Of a DNA stretch of 64,000 nt, positions 23,391-31,705 are shown piece after piece. Under the pieces are notes generated by a model that was not told where the DNA came from, made no database searches, and saw only the letters and a list, made by a program, of their open reading frames with translations. The position numbers and the translations under genes were made by a program. Numbering within the stretch: the stretch's first letter is position 1; every line of letters begins with the position of its first letter. The DNA is from S010-25 sp964466455. Lineage in GTDB: Bacteria > Pseudomonadota > Gammaproteobacteria > SZUA-229. The stretch is from positions 1-64,000 of the forward strand of contig CAYXNL010000002.1 of the NCBI GenBank assembly GCA_964466455.1. Direction: 5' to 3'.

Positions 23391-24200
23391 TTGCATAGTG
23401 ATATTCTGGTTAAGATCTCAGATCTGCATTTTAGCCACGGTGAACATAATATTTTTAATGGCCTGACACTGGATATTCCGCGTCAGGGTATTACTGCGAT
23501 AATGGGCCCTAGTGGTACGGGAAAAACCACTCTGCTTAAACTTATCGGCGGGCAGTTAATTCCCGACTCCGGTGAAGTTACTGTTAACGGTTTACCGGTT
23601 CATCGTCTTAAAACCCGCGAATTATATGCTTTGCGCAAACGCATGGGGATGTTATTTCAGTCCGGCGCGTTGCTTACCGACCTGAGTGTGTTTGAAAATG
23701 TAGCTTATCCGGTAAGGGAACATACTGCGTTAAGTGAAACCATGATCCGTGAATTAGTCCTGATGAAGCTGAATGCGGTTGGCTTACGGGGAGCCGCACA
23801 GTTAATGCCGTCCGAGCTATCCGGTGGTATGGCCAGACGTGTGGCCCTGGCAAGAGCAATGGCTCTGGACCCGATGATGATTATGTATGATGAGCCATTT
23901 ACCGGGCAGGATCCTATTTCCATGGGGGTGCTGGTGCGCCTGATCCGTGAATTAAACTCAGCGCTGGATATCTGTAGCATTGTGGTGTCGCATGATGTCC
24001 CGGAAACACTGTCAATTGCTGATTATGTACATATTATTTCAGCGGGTAAGGTGGTTGAAAGTGGCACGCCGGATGCGTTGGCTAGTAGCACATCGACATG
24101 GACAAGGCAGTTTATTGATGGTCTGCCCGATGGTCCGGTTCCGTTTCATTATCCTGCGCAGGACTTGCTGGATGATCTTTATCATTTGGCCGGGTCATAA
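23391..24200 (+). CDS. mlaF: phospholipid transport ATPase MlaF
   Basis: The 269-residue ATPase of the MlaFEDB complex, which moves phospholipid between the inner membrane and periplasmic MlaC to keep the outer membrane asymmetric. Walker A is GPSGTGKTT, the signature LSGGMARRVALARAM, Walker B MIMYDEPFTGQDP, and VVSHDVPET contains the switch histidine. It starts with TTG, preceded by AGGGG at eight bases; no ATG at the N-terminus fits the fold. First gene of mlaFEDCB, its stop overlapping the mlaE start by one base. Confidence 0.94.
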   Translation: MHSDILVKISDLHFSHGEHNIFNGLTLDIPRQGITAIMGPSGTGKTTLLKLIGGQLIPDSGEVTVNGLPVHRLKTRELYALRKRMGMLFQSGALLTDLSVFENVAYPVREHTALSETMIRELVLMKLNAVGLRGAAQLMPSELSGGMARRVALARAMALDPMMIMYDEPFTGQDPISMGVLVRLIRELNSALDICSIVVSHDVPETLSIADYVHIISAGKVVESGTPDALASSTSTWTRQFIDGLPDGPVPFHYPAQDLLDDLYHLAGS

Positions 24201-24985
24201 TGTTGCTGAATTTTTTACAGAAAATTGGGTATACGACGCTTTCGTTCTTCCAGCGTCTGGGGCGCGGTAGTGTCTTCTTTGTTCGGGTACTGTTCAGCAG
24301 TTTCAGCGTACTGGTGCGCCCGAATCTGCTGATTCAACAGATGTACTCGGTAGGGGTGCGGACATTAATTATTATTGTGGTTGCCGGTTTATTTGTGGGC
24401 ATGGTGATGGCGCTGCAATCGTATTACGTACTGGTGGATTTTGGTGCAGAGAATTCGGTAGGCGTTATGGTGGCATTGTCATTATTACGTGAGCTGGGGC
24501 CAGTGGTTACTGCGCTTTTGTTTGCTGGCCGTGCCGGTTCGGCATTAACAGCTGAAATCGGCCTGATGAAAGCAACGGATCAGCTTTCGGGAATGGAAAT
24601 GATGGCAGTTAATCCGATGCAACGGGTAATTGCCCCGCGCTTTTTTGCCGGGATGTTATCCATGCCTATGCTGGCAATAATATTCAGCGCGATGGGTATG
24701 CTGGGTGCCTATATGGTTGCTGTCGGCTTATTGGGTCTGGATTATGGTGTATTCTGGTCGCAGGCTCAGGCCAAAGTGGATTTGTATCTGGATATTTATA
24801 ATGGCATTATAAAAAGTTGTATTTTCGGGGTGGTTGTCACCTGGATTGCGGTTTTTGAAGGCTATGACTGCGTGCCTACTTCGGAAGGTCTGGGACAGGC
24901 GACAACTCGCACTGTTGTACATAGTTCACTGGCTATTCTGTTTCTGGATTTTGTGCTAACGGCAATTATGTTTAGTAGTAATTAA
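24200..24985 (+). CDS. mlaE: phospholipid transport permease MlaE
   Basis: A 261-residue permease of the MlaE/YrbE family with about five to six membrane segments. LLRELGPVVTALLFAGRAGSALTAEIGLMKATDQLSGMEMMAVNP (read as several adjoining conserved blocks) is the diagnostic central region, including the EIG and the EQ/DQ-type coupling helix that meets MlaF. It is translationally coupled to mlaF and lies 44 bases before mlaD. Confidence 0.94.
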   Translation: MLLNFLQKIGYTTLSFFQRLGRGSVFFVRVLFSSFSVLVRPNLLIQQMYSVGVRTLIIIVVAGLFVGMVMALQSYYVLVDFGAENSVGVMVALSLLRELGPVVTALLFAGRAGSALTAEIGLMKATDQLSGMEMMAVNPMQRVIAPRFFAGMLSMPMLAIIFSAMGMLGAYMVAVGLLGLDYGVFWSQAQAKVDLYLDIYNGIIKSCIFGVVVTWIAVFEGYDCVPTSEGLGQATTRTVVHSSLAILFLDFVLTAIMFSSN

Positions 24986-25029
24986 TGGAAACTGAGAAGT
25001 TGTTGTATTTGATGACACGAGAATAAGTA

Positions 25030-25500
25030 ATGAGTACACGAAAATTTGAAATTATGGTAGGCCTGTTTGTGGCGGCTGCTATTGCCGCCTTCTTTATGCT
25101 GGCGATGAATGTCAGTAATATGAGCACCTATAGTGACCATAAAGGTTATGAGTTAACCGCGAGTTTCGACAATATCGGTGGCCTGAAAGTGCGCGCTCCG
25201 GTTTCTGCCAGTGGGGTTGTGGTTGGCCGTGTAACGGCAATTGGCTACGATAGTAATAGCTATGAAGCCGTGGTACATATGAAGATAAATTCAAAATATA
25301 ATAAATTTCCGCTAGATACGGCAGCCAGTGTATTGACCTCCGGGTTACTGGGGGAACAGTATATTGGGTTTGCTCCGGGTGCAGATGATAAATATCTGAA
25401 ACAGGGAGATAGCATTGAACTGACGCAGTCGGCTATTGTCCTTGAACAGATAATAGGCCAGTTTCTTTATGGCAAGTCTGGTGAAGGCAAGAATAAATAG
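25030..25500 (+). CDS. mlaD: MCE-domain phospholipid-binding protein MlaD
   Basis: A 156-residue inner-membrane-anchored protein. One N-terminal helix (about 8-28, IMVGLFVAAAIAAFFMLAM) precedes a single MCE domain (about 38-115) with FDNIGGLKVRAPVSASGVVVGRV and TSGLLGEQYIGF. MlaD forms the hexameric ring on MlaE through which lipid passes. Length is near the E. coli protein (183), with a shorter C-terminus. Confidence 0.93.
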   Translation: MSTRKFEIMVGLFVAAAIAAFFMLAMNVSNMSTYSDHKGYELTASFDNIGGLKVRAPVSASGVVVGRVTAIGYDSNSYEAVVHMKINSKYNKFPLDTAASVLTSGLLGEQYIGFAPGADDKYLKQGDSIELTQSAIVLEQIIGQFLYGKSGEGKNK

Positions 25501-25521
25501 GTCTGGCTAAGGTAAGGAACT

Positions 25522-26157
25522 ATGCAAAAAATGAAATCTATACTACGGCAACTAACTGTTTTTACTGTGGTTGCTGTGATTTATTGTGGTAATGCTTATG
25601 CGGTAGATACTGAATCACCTGTGGCATTATTGAAACGTACATCGGAACAGGTTATTAAAATTCTGGTTGATGAACAACAAGAGCTAAAACACAACCCTGA
25701 TCGGGTTTATGAAATTGTCGATAAATATATTCTGCCAAACCTTGATGATATCACTATGGCGAAGCTGGCATTAGGGAAAAACTGGCGGATAGCAACCCGG
25801 CAACAAAAGATAGCTTTTGTTAAAGCATTCAGAAATCTCCTGGTGCGAACATACAGCAAGTCCCTGCTTCAATTTAAAGACCGGAAAATTAAGTTTTTTC
25901 CGGTAAATATTACAAAAGAAACAACAATAATATCGGTAAGAGCTGAAGTTATTCAACCCGGCGGTCCGCCAGTTCCGCTGTCCTATCGTATGCGAAAAAA
26001 AGATAATGTATGGAAAGTTTATGACATTAGTGTTGATGGTATCAGTCTGGTTACCAGCTACCGTGGTACCTTTACCCAGCAGGTTCGGGAAAGTGGTATT
26101 GATGGTCTGCTGAAATACCTGCATGAGAAAGATGGCCAGTTAAATGCCGAAAAGTAG
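25522..26157 (+). CDS. mlaC: periplasmic phospholipid shuttle MlaC
   Basis: A 211-residue periplasmic carrier (Tol-Tgs/MlaC family) moving phospholipid between the outer membrane MlaA complex and MlaD. A signal peptide (about 1-27, ending GNAYA before VDTE) precedes the mature chain. LPNLDDITMAKLALGKNWR and the late YDISVDGISLVTSYRGTF motif are characteristic. It follows mlaD by 21 bases. Confidence 0.93.
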   Translation: MQKMKSILRQLTVFTVVAVIYCGNAYAVDTESPVALLKRTSEQVIKILVDEQQELKHNPDRVYEIVDKYILPNLDDITMAKLALGKNWRIATRQQKIAFVKAFRNLLVRTYSKSLLQFKDRKIKFFPVNITKETTIISVRAEVIQPGGPPVPLSYRMRKKDNVWKVYDISVDGISLVTSYRGTFTQQVRESGIDGLLKYLHEKDGQLNAEK

Positions 26158-26207
26158 CAGTTAATTATGTTTCCGTTTATTATTTCATTCCGGTTTTATC
26201 CCTTTCA

Positions 26208-26546
26208 ATGATGAAAAAAAGGGAGAACGCATCACAGGCAAGCGTTACGCTGGTTGATAACCGCTGTTTTCAACTGCAGGGGAAACTGAATTTTGCCACG
26301 GTTCCGCTACTGGTTCGCACGATGATGAAGGACATACGTGGCGCTACACTGGATAAACAGTTTGAACTGGACCTGAGTAAAGTTACCTATGGAGACAGTG
26401 CCAGTGTTGCGATGCTGCTGGAAGTAAACCGTATGGGTTTATTGGTTAAGCGGAAAATGCAAATCAGGGATATGCCGCAGCAGATGGAAATCATTGCCCG
26501 CGCCCACGGAGTAGATGGACTGCTGGATGTCATGTTAATACACTGA
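26208..26546 (+). CDS. mlaB: STAS-domain protein MlaB
   Basis: A 112-residue single STAS domain, the cytoplasmic partner that stabilises MlaF in the MlaFEDB complex. The segment ELDLSKVTYGDSASVAMLLEV is the STAS beta-strand/loop/helix, with DSA at the contact site. The start is ATG ATG with a weak ribosome-binding site; coupling to mlaC is looser (50 bases). In E. coli the next gene is the BolA-like ibaG; here only a 90-base gap separates mlaB from murA and no BolA gene is present. Confidence 0.88.
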   Translation: MMKKRENASQASVTLVDNRCFQLQGKLNFATVPLLVRTMMKDIRGATLDKQFELDLSKVTYGDSASVAMLLEVNRMGLLVKRKMQIRDMPQQMEIIARAHGVDGLLDVMLIH

Positions 26547-26636
26547 TGTAGGGACACGTTGCCTGCCCGTGACCATGCGTGCCAACGGGTACTTCCTGCT
26601 TCCAGAATAATACTATTTTTAAGAGATTTTTTCTGT

Positions 26637-27896
26637 ATGAATAAACTGATGATTAATGGTGGCATCCGACTTGAAGGGGATATCCGGATATCGGGTGCAA
26701 AAAATGCGGTATTACCTATTCTTGCTGCCACGCTGTTATCCGAAAGCCCGGCAGTGATTGAAAATGTTCCGCATCTGCATGATGTAACCACCACGGTTGA
26801 ACTGCTTGGTTGCATGGGAGTGATGGTTAGTATTGATGAGAAACTCAGTGTGGAAGTCGATGTTTCCACCATTAAAAACTATACCGCCCCCTACCATATG
26901 GTAAAAACCATGCGTTCCTCCATTCTGGTTCTGGGGCCTTTGTTATCACGTTTCGGTCAGGCTGAGGTCTCTTTACCCGGTGGCTGTGCTATTGGTTCTC
27001 GACCGGTTGACCTGCATATTAAGGGTCTGCAGGAAATGGGCGCTGAAATAGAAGTTAGTAATGGTTATATTCACGCTAAAGCAAATCGGCTTACTGGCGC
27101 GCGTCTGGTAATGGATATTGTGACGGTAACGGGTACCGAGAATCTGATGATGGCTGCATCGCTGGCCGATGGCGTTACCATTATTGAAAATGCAGCACGT
27201 GAACCAGAGGTTGTTGATCTAGCGAACTTTATTAACACGATGGGAGGTAAAATTTCCGGTGCCGGAACCGATACATTAACCATCGAAGGTGTGGAAAAAC
27301 TAACCGGAACCCGCTATCGCGTACTCCCTGACCGGATTGAAACCGGTACCTATCTGGTCGCTGCTGCCATTACTGGTGGTAAAATCAGAGTCAGGGATAC
27401 CTGCCCACGTCTGCTTGATGCCGTTATTGATAAATTAAAGGAGGCAGGAGCAAAAATAGAAGTGGGTGAAGACTGGATATCACTGGATATGGAAGGGCGG
27501 CGACCAAAATCTATTAATATACGCACGGCTCCTTATCCCGCTTTTCCCACCGATATGCAGGCACAATTTGCTGCGTTAAATACAGTTGCAGATGGTACCG
27601 CGACCATTATAGAAACTGTATTTGAAAATCGTTTTATGCATGTTCAGGAATTAAAGCGCATGGGCGCAGATATTGAAGTGGAAGGGAATACCGCCATTAT
27701 TCGTGGCGTTGATAAACTTACCGCCGCGCCGGTGATGGCTACTGACTTACGTGCTTCCGCCAGTTTGATTATTGCCGGTCTGGTTGCAACGGGAGTAACA
27801 GAGGTGCAACGTATTTACCATATTGATCGTGGTTATGAGAATATTGAAGAAAAGCTGGCTCTGCTGGGTGCCAGAATACACCGGACACCGGAATAA
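26637..27896 (+). CDS. murA: UDP-N-acetylglucosamine 1-carboxyvinyltransferase
   Basis: A 419-residue enzyme adding enolpyruvate to UDP-GlcNAc, the first committed step of peptidoglycan synthesis. SGAKNAVLPILAA (19-31) is the conserved N-terminal loop with Lys22/Asn23. The fosfomycin-sensitive Cys117 is in SLPGGCAIGSRPVDLH. TAPYPAFPTDMQAQF and the catalytic-domain ENRFMHVQELKRMGADI are present. The frame opens 26 codons earlier, but AAGAGA upstream and homology put the start at 26637. It continues the mla transcript direction. Confidence 0.96.
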   Translation: MNKLMINGGIRLEGDIRISGAKNAVLPILAATLLSESPAVIENVPHLHDVTTTVELLGCMGVMVSIDEKLSVEVDVSTIKNYTAPYHMVKTMRSSILVLGPLLSRFGQAEVSLPGGCAIGSRPVDLHIKGLQEMGAEIEVSNGYIHAKANRLTGARLVMDIVTVTGTENLMMAASLADGVTIIENAAREPEVVDLANFINTMGGKISGAGTDTLTIEGVEKLTGTRYRVLPDRIETGTYLVAAAITGGKIRVRDTCPRLLDAVIDKLKEAGAKIEVGEDWISLDMEGRRPKSINIRTAPYPAFPTDMQAQFAALNTVADGTATIIETVFENRFMHVQELKRMGADIEVEGNTAIIRGVDKLTAAPVMATDLRASASLIIAGLVATGVTEVQRIYHIDRGYENIEEKLALLGARIHRTPE

Positions 27897-27939
27897 AGCC
27901 GCATTCAATTTTAACAAATATAACAGTGAAAACGAACGA

Positions 27940-28608
27940 GTGAAATATTCAGACGCAGATAATGGTGACCCTGCTCAATACACAAAGGGTATTACCATTG
28001 CCTTATCCAAAGGGCGTATTTTTAAGGAAACCCTGCCTTTGCTGGCGGCGGCGGATATCATCCCGCTGGATGATCCTGAAAAAAGCCGTAAGTTAATTCT
28101 CGATACCAATCATAACGATGTCAAATTACTAATTATCCGTGCAACCGATGTGCCGACATACGTACAGTTTGGTGCGGCAGACCTTGGCGTGGCCGGTAAA
28201 GATGTATTAATGGAACATGGTGGTGAAGGCTTATATGAGCCGCTGGATCTGAAAATTGCCTGCTGCCGATTGATGACGGCCGGTCTGATAGAGCCGAAAC
28301 CACGACGTAACGGAAATTTGCGCGTAGCGACTAAATTTACCAATGTGGCAAAACGTTATTTTGAGTCGCGTGGAGAGCAGGTTGAATTAATTAAATTGTA
28401 TGGTTCGATGGAACTGGGGCCGGTTGTTGGTTTGTCTGATTTAATTGTTGATGTGGTGGATACCGGTAATACCTTAAAAGCTAATGGATTAAAGCCGGTG
28501 GATCATATTGCTGATATCAGCTCGCGACTGGTGGTTAACCGTGCAGCAATGAAGATGAAATATAAAAGAATAACAGATATTATTGAACAGATTCGACAGG
28601 TGGTATAA
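27940..28608 (+). CDS. hisG: ATP phosphoribosyltransferase, short form
   Basis: HisG of the short (HisGS) class, 222 residues from the GTG at 27940. The open frame extends into the murA 3' end and is discarded there. It joins ATP and PRPP in the first step of histidine synthesis. ALSKGRIFKETLPLL opens the domain; VVDTGNTLKANGL holds the PRPP-binding loop. The short form lacks the C-terminal regulatory domain and needs HisZ, which is not in this window. Four bases separate it from hisD. Confidence 0.92.
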   Translation: MKYSDADNGDPAQYTKGITIALSKGRIFKETLPLLAAADIIPLDDPEKSRKLILDTNHNDVKLLIIRATDVPTYVQFGAADLGVAGKDVLMEHGGEGLYEPLDLKIACCRLMTAGLIEPKPRRNGNLRVATKFTNVAKRYFESRGEQVELIKLYGSMELGPVVGLSDLIVDVVDTGNTLKANGLKPVDHIADISSRLVVNRAAMKMKYKRITDIIEQIRQVV

Positions 28609-28612
28609 CGCT

Positions 28613-29914
28613 ATGTTAAAGATAAAACAACTGTCATTCCGGGAGGAAAATTTCTGGTCAAAACTGGATACCTGCCTTGCCTGGGAGATGAATATTGGTG
28701 GTAATGTATCACAGGTTGTGGCTAAAATTCTGGCGGATGTAAAAGAACGCGGTAATCAGGCATTGCTTGAATACACGAACCGTTTTGACCGTATGCAATT
28801 AAGTTCGGCGCAGGCGCTGGAACTGAGTGCAGAGCATTTACATCGGGCACTGGCGAAAATTGATGATGTACAACGTGAGGCGCTGGAAAAATCTGCGAGC
28901 CGCATTGGTCAATATGCCGAGCATCAGAAGATAGAATCATGGTCCTATACCGAGGAAGACGGTACCGTACTGGGACAGAAAGTCACCGCGATGGATCGTG
29001 TGGGTCTGTATGTGCCAGGTGGTAAAGCCGCTTATCCATCATCGGTTTTAATGAATGCCATTCCAGCTAAAGTTGCCGGGGTGCCGGAACTGATTATGGT
29101 AGTGCCAACGCCGGATGGTGAAAAAAATAATCTGGTGCTGGCTGCGGCTGCAATTGCCGGGGTTGACCGGGTGTTTACTATTGGTGGAGCGCAGGCAATT
29201 GCGGCGCTGGCTTACGGTACGGAAACCATCCCTAAGGTGGACAAAATTACCGGCCCGGGGAACTCGTATGTGGCTACTGCAAAACGTATGGTGTACGGGG
29301 TGGTCGGGATTGATATGATTGCCGGGCCATCGGAAATTCTGGTCGTCTGTGATGGTAAAACCCGTGCCGACTGGATTGCGATGGATCTGTTTTCACAGGC
29401 GGAACACGATGAAGAAGCACAGTCAATTCTGGTTTGTAGCGATGATGATTTTATTGAACAGGTAAAAAACAGTATAGAAAAACTGCTGGCAGAAATGCCG
29501 CGTAAGGCAATTATTCAGGCTTCACTGGAAAACCGTGCGGTTATCATTAAAGCCGAAGGTATGGAATCTGCAATAGAAATTGCCAACCATATTGCTCCTG
29601 AACATCTTGAATTGTCAGTCGATAATGCCGAGCAATGGGCGCAGAAGATTCACCATGCCGGGGCTATTTTTATGGGGCGTTACACGGCAGAAGCACTGGG
29701 CGATTATTGTGCCGGGCCTAACCATGTGCTCCCTACCTCGGGTACCGCACGTTTTTCCTCACCGTTGGGGGTGTACGATTTTCAAAAACGTTCCAGCCTG
29801 ATTGGTTGCTCTGTACAGGGTGCGTCGGAGTTAGGTAAGGTTGCATCAACACTGGCGCATGGAGAAGGCCTGTACGCACATGCACGTTCGGCTGAATACC
29901 GGGTTAAGACGTAG
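28613..29914 (+). CDS. hisD: histidinol dehydrogenase
   Basis: A 433-residue Zn enzyme oxidising histidinol to histidine in two NAD-linked steps, the last of the pathway. TGPGNSYVATAKRMV, GPSEILVVCDG, QAEHDEEAQSILV with the zinc-binding and catalytic His/Glu, and HIAPEHLEL are all present, with NHVLPTSGTARFSSPL near the end. The start at 28613 (AGGTGG upstream) is preferred over a frame opening ten codons earlier inside hisG. Confidence 0.96.
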   Translation: MLKIKQLSFREENFWSKLDTCLAWEMNIGGNVSQVVAKILADVKERGNQALLEYTNRFDRMQLSSAQALELSAEHLHRALAKIDDVQREALEKSASRIGQYAEHQKIESWSYTEEDGTVLGQKVTAMDRVGLYVPGGKAAYPSSVLMNAIPAKVAGVPELIMVVPTPDGEKNNLVLAAAAIAGVDRVFTIGGAQAIAALAYGTETIPKVDKITGPGNSYVATAKRMVYGVVGIDMIAGPSEILVVCDGKTRADWIAMDLFSQAEHDEEAQSILVCSDDDFIEQVKNSIEKLLAEMPRKAIIQASLENRAVIIKAEGMESAIEIANHIAPEHLELSVDNAEQWAQKIHHAGAIFMGRYTAEALGDYCAGPNHVLPTSGTARFSSPLGVYDFQKRSSLIGCSVQGASELGKVASTLAHGEGLYAHARSAEYRVKT

Positions 29915-29920
29915 CTCCCC

Positions 29921-29953
29921 GAAAAAAGGGCGTGGAGATTGCTCTCCACGCCC
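29921..29953 (-). terminator. rho-independent terminator of the hsp20 gene
   Basis: Arms GGGCGTGGAGA (29928-29938) and its exact complement (29943-29953) enclose a 4-base loop. Read on the minus strand the hairpin is followed by six T (29927-29922). It lies 45 bases beyond the hsp20 stop codon. On the plus strand there is no T-run, so hisD is not clearly terminated here. Confidence 0.85.
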
Positions 29954-29997
29954 TGCCTGAGTGCCAATGGGTCTGGCAAGGTTCTACATCCGCCTGA

Positions 29998-30435
29998 TTA
30001 ATGCTGTACTTCTATACGCCGAGACAGCGCAACTTCCTGTTTAGGGATGGTAATGGTTAATACGCCATGTTCTGATTTTGCAGCAATTTTATCGGCATCA
30101 GCACTGTCCGGTAGCGTGAAACGGCGGTAGAAAGTGCCGCTCTGGCGTTCAACACGGCGGAAGTTTTCCTTCTCTTCAACTGTTTCAGTATTACGCTCAC
30201 CCTTAATGGTTAAGACTCCTTTTTCCATTGAAATATCAATATTATCAGGGTTGACGCCGGGAATATCTGCGACCAGTTTAAATTCTGCGTCATTCTCACT
30301 GATGTCAACAGATGGTGCCCAGCTCGCGGTTGCGACATTTTCATCATCATTCAATTTGGCCAGTTCTGGATTGATTAGTTCACGCTGAAGCTGATTAAAC
30401 AAATTCCAGGGGTTGTTGTATCGTACTAAGCTCAT
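29998..30435 (-). CDS. small heat-shock protein, Hsp20/alpha-crystallin family
   Basis: A 145-residue ATP-independent holdase. The N-terminal arm has the PWNLFNQLQRELI motif, the alpha-crystallin domain spans about 45-135, with FKLVADIPGVNPDNIDISMEKG and VERQSGTFYRRFTLP, and the GVLTITIPK stretch precedes a C-terminal tail. It resembles the Class-A-like bacterial Hsp20 (HSP17/IbpA relatives). GAGGAG lies nine bases before the start, and a sigma32-like promoter and terminator make it a self-contained unit. It is inverted between hisD and hisC. Confidence 0.94.
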   Translation of the reverse strand: MSLVRYNNPWNLFNQLQRELINPELAKLNDDENVATASWAPSVDISENDAEFKLVADIPGVNPDNIDISMEKGVLTIKGERNTETVEEKENFRRVERQSGTFYRRFTLPDSADADKIAAKSEHGVLTITIPKQEVALSRRIEVQH

Positions 30436-30473
30436 GGTTTGTACTCCTCATAGTAATTCATTGCTGTAAAATA

Positions 30474-30501
30474 ATTTAGGGGCGATTTTTTTTATTTCAA
30501 G
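30474..30501 (-). promoter_or_regulatory. sigma32-like heat-shock promoter for hsp20
   Basis: On the minus strand CTTGAAA (30501-30495) is followed after 12 bases by CCCCTAAAT (30482-30474). The heat-shock consensus is CTTGAAA with CCCCATNT, so the -35 is exact and the -10 is close. The position is 39 bases upstream of the hsp20 ATG. Confidence 0.7.
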
Positions 30502-30566
30502 GCCTTTTTTTATTTTTTTATTAACCACGTATAATGTCCGCCATAACCTAACTAGTCGAGAGTGTT

Positions 30567-31643
30567 GTGCCTGAAAAATTATTACGCTGGATACGCCCCG
30601 AAATTCAGAATTTATCTGCCTATCATGTCGCTAATGCAGATGGCCTGATTAAGCTGGACGCGATGGAAAATCCTTATTTGCTACCGGAAAATATACGCCG
30701 TGATTTGCAGCATGCGCTGGCTGCTACTGCATTAAATCGCTATCCTGATCCACATGCAAAAGCATTAACCGCCGCGTTGCATACATACATGCAAATACCT
30801 TCCGATCGGGCGATTATTTTAGGCAATGGCTCAGATGAATTAATTCAGATACTGGCAATGTCGATACTGAAGAAAAATACCTGCCTGATGGCTTTTGAGC
30901 CGGGTTTTGTTATGTACCGAATGATTGCTGAGTTTGCCGGTATTGACTATGTGGGAGTGCCGCTGGATGTGAACTTTAATCTGGATATAGGGTTAACCCT
31001 TGATGCAATAGAAAAACATCAGCCAGCAATAATTTTTATTGCCTATCCGAATAACCCCAGTGCCAATCTATTCGATGCTTCCATGATTGAAACCATTATC
31101 AGGCTGGCGCCAGGGCTGGTTGTTGTGGATGAAGCCTATCATCCGTTCGCACAAAAAACTTTTCTGCCTGCGTTATCTGAATTTGAAAACCTGATGGTGA
31201 TGCGTACCGTATCTAAACTTGGTCTGGCGGGATTGCGTCTGGGTTTTTTATGTGGCTCGCCAGTAATTGTTAATGAAATTGACAAACTTCGTTTGCCCTA
31301 TAATATTAATGTTTTAACACAAACGGCAGCTCTTTTTATGCTGGAGAATATGGCTGTACTTGAGCAACAGGCCGGGTTTATTTGCGAGCAGCGTACAGGT
31401 GTTTTTGCTGCAATGAATAAATATGATGGCATAGAGGTTTTTCCCAGCCAGGCTAACTTTATTTTATTTAGAGTACGGTATAAAAGTAGCGATGAGGTTT
31501 TTGATATTATAAAAGATAATGGCGTGTTAATTAAGAATATGAAAGCGACACATGGACCGCTGCGAAACTGTCTGCGGGTGACAATTGGTACTGCGGAAGA
31601 GAATAAATTTTTTCTGCAGGCACTGGAAAAAGCATTACGTTAA
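30567..31643 (+). CDS. hisC: histidinol-phosphate aminotransferase
   Basis: A 358-residue fold-type I PLP enzyme converting imidazole-acetol phosphate to histidinol phosphate. LGNGSDELIQ, YPNNPSAN, the Asp in VVVDEAYHPFA and the Schiff-base Lys217 in RTVSKLGLAGLRLGFL are intact. GTG start. In related gammaproteobacteria it usually follows hisD directly; here hsp20 intervenes, so hisC probably has its own promoter. It converges on degS. Confidence 0.94.
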   Translation: MPEKLLRWIRPEIQNLSAYHVANADGLIKLDAMENPYLLPENIRRDLQHALAATALNRYPDPHAKALTAALHTYMQIPSDRAIILGNGSDELIQILAMSILKKNTCLMAFEPGFVMYRMIAEFAGIDYVGVPLDVNFNLDIGLTLDAIEKHQPAIIFIAYPNNPSANLFDASMIETIIRLAPGLVVVDEAYHPFAQKTFLPALSEFENLMVMRTVSKLGLAGLRLGFLCGSPVIVNEIDKLRLPYNINVLTQTAALFMLENMAVLEQQAGFICEQRTGVFAAMNKYDGIEVFPSQANFILFRVRYKSSDEVFDIIKDNGVLIKNMKATHGPLRNCLRVTIGTAEENKFFLQALEKALR

Positions 31644-31673
31644 TGACATACTAATTACCGTTCTCATTAGTAA

Positions 31674-31705
31674 TACCCCGTCTGCTTGCGGCGGGGTAGT
31701 TTATT
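31674..31705. repeat. GC-rich hairpin repeat, copy 2
   Basis: These 32 bases match 87-118 at 31 positions. The stem is shorter here (TACCCCG at 31674-31680 with CGGGGTA at 31692-31698) because the outer left arm differs. As at copy 1, it lies at the 3' end of a minus-strand gene in the same orientation; its last two bases belong to the degS stop codon. It also lies just after hisC and may limit read-through. Confidence 0.6.

Noticed and set aside
27823..27939. 39-codon upstream extension of hisG
   Set aside because: It overlaps the murA 3' end in another frame. The GTG at 27940 gives the normal short HisG.
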